From NCBI RefSeq assembly GCF_014805625.2, contig NW_023998440.1:1710621-1774620 (forward strand): a DNA stretch of 64,000 bases, given 5' to 3'. The stretch is from Glossina fuscipes. Its lineage: Eukaryota > Arthropoda > Insecta > Diptera > Glossinidae. The position numbers and the translations under genes are program-made. Positions 27,031 to 39,975 of the stretch are shown piece by piece. Below the pieces are notes generated by a model that was given only the letters and a program-made list of their open reading frames with translations, did not search any database and had not been told where the DNA came from. Numbering within the stretch: the first letter of the stretch is position 1; every line of letters begins with the position of its first letter.

Positions 27031-27129
27031 CGATCGCGGAATTTATAGTCGCGAATATAGGAATTGGGTCGCATTTTTTCAATCCGCGAATAGTGAAAAC
27101 GCGAATGAAGGAAGCGCGAATATTAAGCC
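27031..27129. repeat. 15-bp-period CpG minisatellite, locus 3
   Basis: CGCG (once CGC) occurs at 27035, 27050, 27070, 27085, 27100 and 27115. Five intervals are 15, 20, 15, 15 and 15 bases. Unit examples are CGCGAATATAGGAAT, CGCGAATAGTGAAAA and CGCGAATGAAGGAAG. The exact 15-base phase makes this the clearest of the three minisatellite loci. Confidence 0.75.
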
Positions 27130-30100
27130 TTTACTATATTTTGACTTGCATTTCTTCGCATTGTTGTAACGGCCTGCAATATTAAGGTAGCATCGTCACA
27201 AGAGAATTTTTTACGACCCTGATAAAATATTGTAGAAACTTTGTAATTATTAAAAGAAATCAATATTGCCTTCAATGGAATCATCACATGAAAAATACAT
27301 TGCAAGATATGCTGACTCAATGTCCCTACGACGGTGTACCTATCCACACTGTATGAAATGTTGAAGCTATGCACCTGTCCAATTATAATTAAGAGAAATG
27401 AGTACGCACAATTTTCCTTAATTAGAAGCATATATTTATCTATTGACATGCTTATCACGTTTACCTTAGACGATGAATACACAAAATTCGCTCTCGTTCT
27501 TTTCTTTTGCTTTGTTTAACTAACTTATTGCATGTAGCATAGGATTTTAAAATTGCGTGCGAGTTTTTGTAAATATTATGCTTGACACGGTCTCGGTAGT
27601 AGGTATTATCTGTTTTAAAACTTTTCCTTTTCACTTATTATTTGTCTTCTTTTTTTTTTTGGTGCTTAAAAAATATGATAAATAATAATTTGATATTTCT
27701 TATACATACATGTTTTATGACGAAGGGATGAAAAATGTATAAAAAGTTTTGTGTCAATGACGTTGTTTAAAAGTCATTGATATATTTTTCTTTCATAATA
27801 AATACATCAACTGATTGTGTTTGTTATTGTAAAGATCTTCATTTAATCGTTGTTTTATAAGTATGTTAAGTAAATAAAACTGTCATTATCCTTTTGCGTA
27901 TTGTGTTCATCATGAGTGAGTGGAGCACAAAAGAACAATAATAATAATACAAATTGTTGATACTTTATAAATTATTACGGATTTATATATGCATATAAAT
28001 ATATGAATGAATCTGAATGTCATGCGTTGCTTTTTTATGTAAAAATTATTTTTAACATTTAAAAAATAATATGCCATAAGGAAATGAGTAATGATTTTTG
28101 TTGAATTAAAAGGGAAAGCGCAACTACATAAGAGGAGTGAATGCCGCGTAGTGGTGCATATGATTTAGATCAAACCATTGTCATAGGACTACATATTTAG
28201 TGTTAAGGGGATTTTCTCTGATAATTTTGAGGTTATTTTCAAAAGAAATGATTACAAATTCATTACCGAAAACCTTGTTTACCACTGGCGCACTTACCTT
28301 TTCCCATCTATCTGTAGGAATCTATCCCAAAAGCAAATCTGGTATTTTAAAGCGTTGACAATATTTTATACAAACACATCTGGTTATAAACGTTACAACA
28401 GGAACAGAACAGGTAAGCAGAATGACAAATATTCTTAAATATTATCACGACAAAAGCTTCTTGATACGAGTTTATATACACACAAACAAACACACACGCA
28501 CTCTACACTTCCAAGACGCCATGAAATCTTGGAATCATGATCGAATACAGATCACCACATGGAAAACACCTGCAACACGCGGATGGAAGAACGGGGGTGA
28601 CGACAAAGGCGAACGGCAACTATATTATATCGTTCCCCCCTTCGGCAAAAGGCAAAGGCGAGTTACTATCACATTCAAGAGGCATTGAACTAGCATATCA
28701 ATTCTGTGCTCTAAGAATATGCGCCGCGTCGCGCACGTTATCAAAAAGTTATCGACCTGCGAGCTAAGGAAAATGGTCACGAATCCGAATTGAAAAACAT
28801 GCAAATTGACGAGACTAAATGGCGAGCAAAAGTCCGTTTGGTGGAAGAAGGGAAGAGTAGCTGCAGGGGCAGGTGAACGCACTCATTCAGGACGGATCAG
28901 GAAAAATGGTGTAATAAATGGCTCGGCGAAATCGATTATTACATAAGTCACCTATTACGCAAGCGTGCTCGTCCGTGAAGCTGTATTTCCGAATACATTC
29001 AACACAACGTTTATTAAAATTCTTTTCCTAGCAAGCCTTCCAATCCTTAACTTTCATGTGTTGTATATTTGACCTGTAGGATTGAAAATGATCCAAATCA
29101 ATCGAATGACACGCCTACTGTAGTACATAGAGTGACAAAACGTTTGTTCTTCAAAATGAATGACAAATTGGCCTCTTGCTCATTACTCATAAGCTGCAGT
29201 GGATAAACCTATAAAAAATTGAACGTTGCTATGCTATGAGCGGTGCTATAGTACCTGTAGAAAAATGGGAGAAATTGATACCGCTTACGCAACACTGTTG
29301 TATATCAACACATATTTTGCTTTCGAGGTTATTGCAGAGACACTCAGAAGCAGGCTCCAGACACCCCGGAAAATATATACATATATTCTTGAAAGTCCGT
29401 CTGTAAGTGTGTCCATCTGTTTTTCCAGTTTTTTGCTTGTTACTCATAAAATACAATGCATACTCCAAATAAATTTCCACTTTTACGCTGCAAATATAAA
29501 AGGTGAGCCGAGCCTATCCAATATTATGGAGTGCGAAAACTTATTTCTTTTGCTCGTTTTGAATCTTCTTTGGCATAGCAGTGACGGGGGCATAAAAGAT
29601 TCGGTTGAGGTCGAATATAATTTTCCTACTTGTTTCATTTTAATCTAATTGAGAGGAGGAATAGAAATGCATACTGGTTAAATCGATTTCATCCTATCCT
29701 ACGCTTATCAAGGAAATATATCTGACGAGTAACGAAATTATGGAGACGTCTGTTTTGCGATACTCAACATACAGAAGGAAAACAAAGGAGAAATTCAAAA
29801 TTTTGATTGACATTTTCCGTTTAAAGGTTAGCGTCATTTGATCGAATTTTCTTTTCCTTTGTATTCATTAATTTTTGCTTCGCATGCATATGTGAACTTG
29901 TTATTGTATCTCTTGTCAGTATGATTTCTAAGAAATGTTATGCGTTTTACCTTCGTCAACACATCTATTATAAAATAGTTTTATGAATTTGTAATAAGTT
30001 AAACTTGAATGTGAAAATGACGGGGAAAAAAAAAATTCGTATAATTCGACTCACCATAGTAACACTACGTAACGTAACGAATTTTCTGAACCCTGCTCTC

Positions 30101-31489
30101 TTTTGCTATATATAAATAATGTATACGTAGATATAGATTGCTTTTCCGTTCTTCATTCATAACAATCTAAACTCTATTGTATATATTTTCAGTCATTTAA
30201 TACTTGTCACATATGTACTGAAGCATATGTGTATGTAATTTTAGAAGGTCTTTCTATTTTGTATTGTCATTTAGTTTAAATTTGTTTTTAGATAATATGT
30301 TTGATATGTGAAAAATCAAACAATGAATTGATTGTTATTTTGTAAATATTTTGCAATAGTTTCAACAGAAAGAGGGAAAGAAAAGCAAATCAAAGGAAAT
30401 TAACATTATTTACAACAACTAATGTCAATGTCGTCGTAAGACGAGCTCTTTAAAGGGAAGTATTTCCTTTTTTTTTTAAGGTCAACGGACCTCAGCATTT
30501 AAATCCAAAAATCAGTGGCTTAATGCGTGCAGACGGTGCTTCCTTCCTAAATATTGATTTTCCTGAAAGAGGCCTTCAATGGAAAATTGGATGAAAAACA
30601 CACGGAAATCATGTTCTTAAACGCAATTAAAAAAACTATGAAAGTTTGATAAAGTCTTTAAAACATTGGAAATTATTTCGTCATCAATTTTTCAAGATTT
30701 CGTTGCCGTCCAGTGGCGTTTGTTCACGCGTAAAAACCACGACTCTTCGCATGTGGTAACAGTTGAAGTGAACCTGATATTACAGATGAGAACTTATTAC
30801 GAACACTCTTGGGTTTCGGGCGTCTGCCTTTTTGTTTCCCTTTTTTCACTTCTTTCCGGTCGTCACCGTGCTACATGAATAGGTAACATCGTCATATTTG
30901 TGTTAAGTAAGGACGTGATAAGTTATTATCACTAGATAAATATTCAGGAATTTTAGAAAGAAGTCTTGAAAAAATTGTGTGAGGACGCGGCCGATCTTTT
31001 CATTATATCCTACACAATTTTTGGTGCAAGTTTGAGAGAATATATGTAACACCCAGAAGGACTTGAGACAGAACCATTTTTTATCACATGGGAGTAAGCT
31101 CGTCTGTCCTTCATGTTTTCTTGTGTTCAACCTTTAGTTTGCAACTTTTGAAACATTTAAATGACATATGATACTCTTGCTGTGTTTGGCACAAGCATGC
31201 AAATGGGAGAAATGGGTTGAAGATGCTTTAAATCAGAACACCTTTTACATCACATTCTGTATAAAGCCACATAAAACCGTTGTATGAATAGAAATAGGGT
31301 GCTAGTAGAGCATTTAATCATAGGTCGTGGCCCACTATAGTGTTTTTACTTGTTTTTAGATAGATAATCTGTGTGCGAACTATGCACAGAATAATTTACA
31401 ATATTTTGTCTTCTTCATCTTATGAATAGTAGGTAAAAAACATTAAAAAACCAATTAAAAATAAAAATTGAATGATTTATTTATTTTAT
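27130..31489. other. Non-coding stretch with no recognised gene
   Basis: 28530-28990 is relatively GC-rich with short lysine/glutamate-rich frames, but I see no known motif. A 140-codon plus-strand frame (29226-29648) shows no domain. The sequence TTTTCCTACTTGTTTC near 29624-29639 resembles the ends of abundant fly repeats, an impression rather than an alignment. Confidence 0.5.
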
Positions 31490-32329
31490 TTTGTATGGGC
31501 GTGGTGGAATTGTTTCATTTTTGATCATGAATACTAGTAGGATTCTCTTGTGATATTCTAACATTTCATTTTTCGTAATTTATTAGATAAAACTCATAAA
31601 TTTTCGCTTTTAGTTTATTCGTTACTGGAGACGGGTCCTCGCACAGATTTGGTCAATTTTTAATACCGACCCCCGTGCAAGCCCTTGCAATACTCATTTC
31701 AGACTTGAAGTCAACATGTGCAGCCGGGAAAATGGTAATAGCACACATCCACACAATCACCCAGAAGCACAATGAGGTAGACACGGCCAAGTCGATACAA
31801 ATGTAACTCGACATATCCAAAACTTTTTCATGAAATATGCTAAAATTACCTCGTTTGGCACCAGGATGCGTACTGTTGAAAATATATTGTTTGGTATTAT
31901 TTTTTTTTTTAAAAACACCGTTTTATAAAAAAAATTGTCCCTTCTCAATATATCTTCATCAAAATTGATGGACAGTAGCGATACGAAATGCGGATAGGAC
32001 AATTTTTGGAACTCGCCCTCAACGTTATTTATATGATAGCAAAATTTAATTTCTTTGACAAAATTTGGTACAAATGTAAAGTTACTGCCGTACTCAAAAA
32101 ATGGATGAGCTTTCGCATGAAAGCAAATTCCGGGTTTCAATATCTTTTAATGAAAATAGGTGAAAAGTTGTTTTAAGTGAAGCGGTGTGTAGTCTATAAT
32201 TTCTTGCTTATAATGCTTACAATGTGTGGGCCAGGGCCCGTCATTAAATAACCTACCATTTTCATTAGCTTTCGAACTTGGTCCGAGACACGTTCGTGTA
32301 CTAAATATGTCAATATTTTGGTTCTGCAG

Positions 32330-32440
32330 GTTGAACATAACAGTACGAGATGGACAGACGGACAGACAGGCAAAGATTGGTTCAGAATGTGCTTCTTAAT
32401 CGATCCATATACTGAAAGCCGGACTTATCTCAAGTATACA
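32330..32440 (+). repeat. Probable fragment of a dispersed fly repeat
   Basis: The block GACAGACGGACAGACAGG followed by a TCAGAAT and a TAATCGATC stretch resembles the 3' portion of the repeat seen at 57680-57870. The flanking 31.5-32.3 kb may belong to the same copy, but I could not align it with confidence. Confidence 0.35.
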
Positions 32441-35379
32441 CAAATTTAATATTCTCTTGTGTAAGTAATGTACGTGTAGGGTCCAAAAATTACAGCAAAG
32501 AAGGGCTTTTATTCTTTTCGGGACTTTTTAAATTAAGATTTTGCTTTACACTTCTACAAAGCCAACTTCAAAATCTTTTCAATACTTTCTTTATATCGTA
32601 CATTTTGCTTTGGAATCAGCGATACATTAGGAAAAAATTTTGTACATAAATTTAGGATTTTTCGTTGGGAATTGTTATTTTGTTATCTTTTCGCAAAAAT
32701 CTTAAATACTAAATTGCTTACATATATTTATATATATATATATATATGTATGTACATATATATGTGTGGATAAGCGGCGGCTGCAATAACATTACGCATA
32801 CTTGGAGGGAAAAACAAAGCAGCGAAAAAAGCAAGAAAACAAAATCTAACCACTTTGTACGAGAAATGAGAGAAATCCTAAAAAAAAAAAAGATTTTTTC
32901 TTGTCCGTAGTTTGTACTTCTAGCATTGGAATGCCGTTGTTTATACATTTCAAAGTTACTGAGGCATTAATAAATTTGTTTATCAAACCAAACACAGTAA
33001 TAGTAATAAAGAAAGAATGAAAGCATGATGAATTGAATGAAATGAAAGAAAACGAAAAATACAGAAGGAGCTAAGAGCCCCTGAAAAGACCCTAGAAGAA
33101 GAAACCAAGCGCATATAATAATACGGATGACTTTGATGACGACAAAGCATTGATGATCTACAACAGCCATACTCAACCATGCCATCTATTAAGTGCTCTA
33201 CGCATTTTATTTTATGCATTTCTCAGGCCAAAAAGCACAATAACGCTGCTATCACAGAGCAAAGAACTTTGAAAGAAACTCTACATCTAGCTTGTAAGAA
33301 TATTCTTAAGTAACATTTTGGGTACGGCTGACATAGACCACAATTTTATATAAAAGATTGAGCTACACAAACAGTGTTTTTTTTTTGTATTTCCTTTTCA
33401 TTTCGTCTTTTAAAACATTCTATAGATTGTCAATGATATTCTTTTGTTATGACATATTGTCCTTAATATTGTCCTCTATAGGTATGGTGAAGCAGTCACT
33501 CATGCGTATATATAATTATAGGGGACAAAAAAAAAAAAAAATAAAGTAAATAAGAAAACAGAAAACCATATGTACAACAATATACGACCATCGTACCTAT
33601 TCATTTACGACAAACAAGTAATCAAAAAGGATTATCTTGAATAATTTTCATTAAATTTCGAGTTTGGGTTGTAAAAACGTGAACATTATATCATCGAAAT
33701 CCGTCGAAAAAAATTGCTGGTTTGTTTATATGTTGAGATAAAGAAAAAGTTCGTTGAGTTCCCTACCAAAATGCGAACAGACTTGTTTCCTTTAATTTAA
33801 GATCGGTTTTATAAAACTAAATATGTGCGGTGTTGACCTTGGGCATCATGTGCCCCTACAGCCGCGATGGACCAATTCTATCCCCCATTCATCAATTCCA
33901 GTTGCTTGCTTTAAGAGCTCTACCTGCTGACAGTAAAAGATGAGGTCAATCCCCTCTGGAGCAGCCATTGACACAAGATTCCCGTCTTATCCCAGCAAAC
34001 ATGAAAATTCCTACATCAATTCCCATTGCCTCTGCAAGTTTATCCATCTTCAACCGAAAAAGCGAAAACTTTCCCATGTTGTTGTTGTATGCTTTCCCTG
34101 AAATATCGACCTTCTTCCCCAACCGAGTCTTAATTTTTACTTTACATTACATTGTAAGATAAAACATAACACTCCCCGACAATTTTGTTAAGAAGTTCAT
34201 CGACTTTAGTAAAAATTGATAGCCCAAAGGGCGGCGTGCTTAACTTCGAAATTTCTGGAGCACAAACGAGGATCTTCACAAACAAACACAATTTTATCGC
34301 ATACCTGCGAAGCGTTATTGCCTTTGTTGAAAAGATATGTAATGCGTATGTTCTCAGAATTTTGGCTTATATCCAGAAAGCAATTACTTTCGACTTTGCA
34401 GAAAAATATCATAAATATCTTTTTCCTCTCAATTATCTGTCGGCTATCACTTTCCACAACGCCTTGCGTTACGCTAACTTGAAGCCATTAGGAAAATGCC
34501 ACGAACTTTTTCCTTGATTTATGTTCTCGTCTTTTGTCAAACAGCAATAATCTTTGATATCTAAAACTAGTGATCAAATTTTACTTCATGATCGTCTCTT
34601 GCTTTCGAGAAACAGCAAAAAACACACAATCATCCTATGCGGTATAGAAATTTAACGTGTTATTGCCCCACTTAAATGGCAATGAGTAAATCATGTACAT
34701 GTATGTAGCTGTTATCGGTAACATCAGTAAAAAATATTGTCGCGTTGAACAAATGCTTAACAGAGCATTCGAGGCTAAACAAAGAATCATGTTTATGCAG
34801 AAAGCAAGGAAGCAGATGTTAAATTTTCTCATATCTTCATTATCAAAAGTAGATGCACGCATAAGCCGATATACGTATAAATCGAACTGTGTAATTGCTC
34901 CTAGAAATCAAAGTCCTCTGGTGCCGAGTTTCCAATTACCATACAAGAAATCTAGTAAGCATTGTTTGGGAAACGTTATCGTTTTCATATTAAAGAAGAC
35001 TTTTATCGTTGCAACCATTTCCCGGCGGGTGCATGCAAGACTATATACGGTAGCCATCGTGTGCATTACACCGGCTGACGTCGTCTACAAGTAGCAGCCG
35101 CGTATTGTCATGACACATTGCAAGTTTACAAGGCGAAGTATTACCGCAAAATTCTGTTCGCCCTGGTTACAACAAGTTTTGACAAGTACACGTGTATTCA
35201 TTTGACGTGTATTCGCCTCTCTCTTTTGATCGCTGAACGTATACACACTGACCTTACAAATGTACTAAGTAGATGATGTATGTGAGACGCGATCGTAAGT
35301 CCATCGCTACTGGCAATGTTCATTGACGCCACTTTATTTTCTACGAAGAAATGCTGTTTGGTGGAGGTACAGTTCCTGA
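32441..35379. other. Non-coding stretch with no recognised gene
   Basis: Contains TA/TG microsatellite sequence near 32725-32765 and poly-A at about 33528-33541. Overlapping open frames of 64 to 133 codons between 33.95 and 35.1 kb lie on both strands in several phases, without recognisable domains or supported splice structure. Confidence 0.5.
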
Positions 35380-35640
35380 TAGAATATGATGCATGGAGAT
35401 GTTGCGAGATTTCAAATTACAAATAGGCGATTTTGACCGTTCGGGTTAGCCACGCTCGGAACGACCATCTTTAATCGACGACAATACCGTCGAGATCAAA
35501 TTAGAATAAGAGCCCTTTTCGCCAACATCGAAGATTGGGGAAAGCCTTCGATTCAGCTCAATAAACCGTAACATATTTGGACACTGGCATTTTGTTTTAT
35601 TCTGAAAACGGAAAGAACCTTCTGGCAAATCTGTTACTGG
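35380..35640 (+). pseudogene. Mariner-family transposase N-terminal fragment
   Basis: One plus-strand frame reads GDFDRSG, a stop, then PRSERPSLIDDNTVE. This corresponds to the conserved mariner stretch FRSGDFD-KD-PRSGRP---DD, which links the two N-terminal helix-turn-helix motifs. It continues as EPFSPTSKIGESLRFSSINR, comparable to the P-TT-REIAE-L second recognition helix. At least two in-frame stops are present. No catalytic D-D-D segment or HPPYSPDLAPSD block could be found downstream, so the copy is truncated or eroded past recognition after about 35640. By the look of the linker it is a different mariner lineage from the relic at 51 kb; that is an impression. Confidence 0.8.
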
Positions 35641-38600
35641 ATTAAATAATCATCTAAATGTTCAAAAGTTATATAGAAAGCATTTCATGAAGATTTGAAT
35701 TCTTGGTGTGACTAAAACCGTCATTTCTTCAAGTGGGGAAATCACCATGAGAGCCCAAGAATTTGCGATTCGTTAGTAAGAAAATAGTGTACTTCATCGA
35801 CAGCTGTTAACACACTAGTCGACACATCGAGTCGATAAGCAGCACCAATAAACCGATCCAATCTTCGTACTTTTCATCGTTTTGGAACTGAACAATTTTG
35901 CTCCATACACAACGCGTTTAAAAATGCCCTAGTAAATGTAACGTCGGCCTGCGGTAAGAAGTAACTATGACGGTCGGTAGCAAACGGGTTAAGTTCACTT
36001 CGACTTAAAAATTTATTCGTGATACTTTGTTCCGGATGTTCCTTTTAACTCGAAATACTTTGGCGTCAAATATCACCTATAGCTTCATGGCAATATTCTC
36101 TACTAAGGCACTCAGGATTGTTCAAAGCAGAGTTTAAGGATTTCTTGCCAATAAAATAATTTTTTTTCAAAAAAATGCTACGCGTATCCCTATTCTAAGT
36201 TGTACTTGCATCATGTTGCATTTGTTTCTCGTCCTAAATAGAATATTGCAGGCCATAAGAACTTGGACAAAAAGACTCTTTTTTGGGTAGGAACCATTTT
36301 TTTTTTTTTTTTTTTTTTTAAAAATTTTGAAAAAATTTTTTTTAAATTACCTCGACGTATATACAAAATTTACGTGAATTATTGGTTCCCGTAAATTAAT
36401 TACGTCTCTCGTTAGTAAGTTCGGAGCAAATGAACCATACCCTCTTACTCGCAAGATACGATTACCGCTTAATGGCTAATTATTTTTTGCAAAAATTCTC
36501 TATTGCTTTGCTTCATTACTTGAGGACAAGCAGGTAGCCCTCACCATCAATTCTCGAATGAATCTTTAAAAAGGATTAAATAAGCAACTTTTTTTCTTTT
36601 CAACAACTCATTTACCTTTAACTATATAATCAATTCGAATGTTGAACATTTCTGCACCTTCGTATTTGTTTGTTGTCACTTTATTAAGTAAAATATGTGA
36701 CATTGAAATCGTAGTTTTGTTTCTGGCGTTCTGCTCCTTCTCTCTGCAAGTAAAATGAAAGTCCCATATCGAACGATTAGCTCGAAACTCGAAGAGTTGT
36801 TTGCGTAGAAACTTTAAAGAGAGCAAAACAAAAAAAGGCATTTAAATAAAAGTAATATTGTGACGTGACGCAGGCGCCACGCATTAAACCACATGCCTTA
36901 AGCAATTGCAATACAACACACTTCTCTACACTGCGTCCGTACGTTGGTTGGTTGGTTGGTTAGTCGAAAGCTTTAGCAAAAACAACAAGAACAGTAACAG
37001 TGAATGCAAATATTAAGTGGCAAACATGTTTTGCATTCAAAAGGGGACTTGAAAAAAAAAAAAAAACAAACGAAGAAAAAGAAACAAATCATAGGTAATG
37101 ATGTTGATGAGCAAGCGCCCTGTTCAGCTGGTGCAGTGCTCTTCGCTTGGTGTCTATTTAATGTTTACAATTTGTTTAACATTCAAATCATTTGTTTTCT
37201 TAGAGAAGAGTTATTAAAAGAAACACTTCAACAGTGAAGCGTAACGAAGAAAATTAAAATATATTTATTGCCTAGAAAGTAAATAATGCTTAGAAGTACT
37301 TAATGGTGTCGTGTGCTACACATACAATACTTAAATATTAAGTATTCTCTTGTTAGCGCACATGGGAAAGAAAAAAGACTAGACATTTAGTTTTTCTTTT
37401 TTTTTTTTTTTGTTTTGTTTTAATGAAAGTGACAACGATTAATGTGTTCAATGACTCGAGAAAGTGAATATGTTAACGATGTACAGAATGCACTTGCATT
37501 TGCATACACTTGACATCTCTTATTCCAAAGAAATCATTTCAATGTTATTCCATATGAAAGTCATGTGGCAAAAAAGGACTGAAAACCTTCTTCAGCAAAA
37601 GGTCAATAGTCGAGAGAAAGCATGACATTAATCCTATAAATAAAGCTAAGATGGAAAAGTTTTGGTTTTTATCAGGGCCAGCTCGTTAAAATATCATTCG
37701 ATTTCTAACTTAATTAGGACTTAAAGAGTAAATTTTTCGCGCTTATGATTCGACCGTTAAGGAGAAATAATGAAGCAGGAACATGCTTCTCGGGCAGGAA
37801 GGGAAGCTTTTCCACTTCATAGATCAAGTTCCAAATAAATATATATACAATGAACGATTCGCACTAAGCTTTAATTTATCTTTACATATATCTTACGTGT
37901 TAAGTTTTATCGTAGTATATGGGATAAGGTTTAGTTATGACCTGAAATTAGACGGGTTAGAAGCCAGAAGTCATACCAGCTGACTACGAATGCTAATTTT
38001 TAATCTTAAATTGATATCGCCACCGACGTTTGTCTTCCTCTAGCTCAAGCCATCAAGGCAGCAGGATCGCCTTCACCACTCTAGTCAGTCCAAAACCGTG
38101 TAAGTGAGCAGGTTAACTGCAGTGTGGGTTAAAGCAATAGACGCTAATAGTAAGAAGTGAGTGGAAGTGGCCTGTCTCTCCGTCGTCTAGGTTTAGAAAT
38201 CGTTCTGAACTAATACTGAAAATAGACGCCGTTAGTTGCGTGGCAGCAAGACGAGATTCCCATTAGAATTTTGGTTTGTGGTTAAATTAATAAAGGCATA
38301 GAAAAAGTTTAAAATACCAAGCAAAGAAATGATGCATTGGGAGAGAGTTCGCAATTAAATCAAATAATCTCATTTATATATAGTACAAACATTCGACGAT
38401 ACATGTTTAGGTATAGTAAGATAATAAAGGAAACTCTCTACTACTAAGCGAGCAAGCACAAGTTTCGTTAGCGAATTGTGGAACATAGCAGCAGAGATTA
38501 CATCGCAACTGAGCACATTCTGGTCCCTCCAATATTTAAATATTTTCTTTGTTAAAAGTGCTTTAACTACTGCACCAAACTTTTCATTACAGAAATTTAT

Positions 38601-39469
38601 TTCCACATAAACTGTTTTACGATGAAGTCCAAAAAGATATTCCTCATCTAAGGGAATAGTTAATGCGTTTAGCATGACTGTAGTATCATCATTTAGCTAA
38701 ATTATTATTTTTCATTTCCAACCATATGTCGTCAGCAGCACATTTGAAGGAAAAAAGAAAAAATTTGCAGGAAAGTCATATACACATACTTGAAGATCTT
38801 GTCAATGTCACTATGTACTTCTGAAAAAAACATCTTCAACATTTCACTTTCAATAAAAACGACTGAAATTGGGAGGTTTTCTCTTCGCCACAAATTTACG
38901 CACTCGAATGAAAAGTGAATGAAAAACGGCATTCGTTGTGTATTGTCATATCACCAAGCATAACCGATCTTATCAATGCGCCGCACAAGCAGGCGAAGCA
39001 TACTTTCATGGTTTCATGGAGAGTCTTTCGTACGATAATAAAAGAGTCAGACGTTTCGCTCAGGGTCCCAGAAGGGGTGGGGTGACATCTGCCTTTCCTA
39101 GAATAGGCTTATTTCCAAGTTACATACTTTAGTGATTTTACTCAGCTTCACCCAATTCTGATTGAAGTTTTGCTTTTCATCTATGGAAGAATGTGATTCA
39201 CTGACGTCTCACTGACTTCTCACTGACATGTTGTTAGAATGCAAAATGTAGATATATATCTTGGACTGACTTCTAATTATTTTCTTATAGCAAAATTACT
39301 CTTTTAATACCCTACTATTGGACGTGAGAAAGGTTAACGTCGACACAGTATGTCGCTTTAAGGCGATGCCTTCTCATCGTAAACCGATTTCGCTACAGGG
39401 AAGAGTTAGGATAATTATCAATATACCTTTCTAAAGAGAAATGTCATATTATGTTTTCCAAATTTTTTT
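35641..39469. other. AT-rich non-coding stretch
   Basis: Holds a poly-T run at 36297-36319 and a (TTGG)n run near 36943-36961. No coding or RNA gene motif was recognised. Confidence 0.55.
36297..36319 (-). repeat. Poly-T tract of about 23 bases
   Basis: An uninterrupted T run followed by A/T-only sequence. On the minus strand this is a poly-A tract, which could be the tail of a retroposed sequence inserted in that orientation. No body was recognised at higher coordinates. Confidence 0.88.
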
Positions 39470-39799
39470 AAAAAGAAGTATGTAAAAATTCTGTTTGAAT
39501 GTAACCGAAATTCATATTTTTCCCGCCATTTTTGTCCTAACAAAGAGTTGAAAAACAAACGAAGGAAATGGGTTTTTTCAGTTTAGAGCATTGGGTGGCT
39601 ACGGGTAATCTAGTAGAAGTGGATGTTTTCCCTTGTTTAGAGTGTGTTGCAGCAGGGCCTCTCCCCCAATTTGGCCCGTTTTCAGTACCAATTCACGGAC
39701 AAGAACTTCCAACGTTTCCGCCTTTTTTTTTGTGTTGCTCAGCCATACAGGCATACATTCACCTATACGTATGGCGAGGTAAGGCCGATATCTTAATTT

Positions 39800-39975
39800 T
39801 TGCGGCTAGAAGATTAGTTCAAACCGATATTATATCGAGAAACATTCTGATATCGATTCATAGTTTAGTGCTGATCAATAATGTGTATCCTTCATTGTGA
39901 CCCTTCAGCTTCCTTCTGCGTGTTGCAAACATTTTCAAATGGATACACCACTATGTTTAATGGTGGCCATGATAT
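39800..39975 (+). repeat. Dispersed fly repeat, plus-strand copy
   Basis: The blocks GTGCTGATCAATAATGTGTA, then CTTCCTTCTGCGTGTTGCAA, then AAATGGATACACCACTATG follow the same order as the copy at 57680-57870: TGATCAAGAATATATG, CTTCTTGCCTTCTGGACG, GTTGCAAACG, and a short TAT/ATGCCC end. From general familiarity this layout (GATCAAGAATATA ... CTTCTG-GTTGCAAAC ... TATACC) is common in fly genomes. I cannot name the family securely. The 110-codon frame at 39568-39900 partly overlaps it and is probably incidental. Confidence 0.6.

Noticed and set aside
28711..28875. Charged 50-codon frame suggestive of a coiled coil
   Set aside because: Other frames through the same bases look equally plausible and no family could be named.
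33958..34155. Minus-strand frame of about 65 codons rich in Gly, Lys and Met
   Set aside because: The opposite strand is open as well, there is no motif, and the length is within chance expectation.
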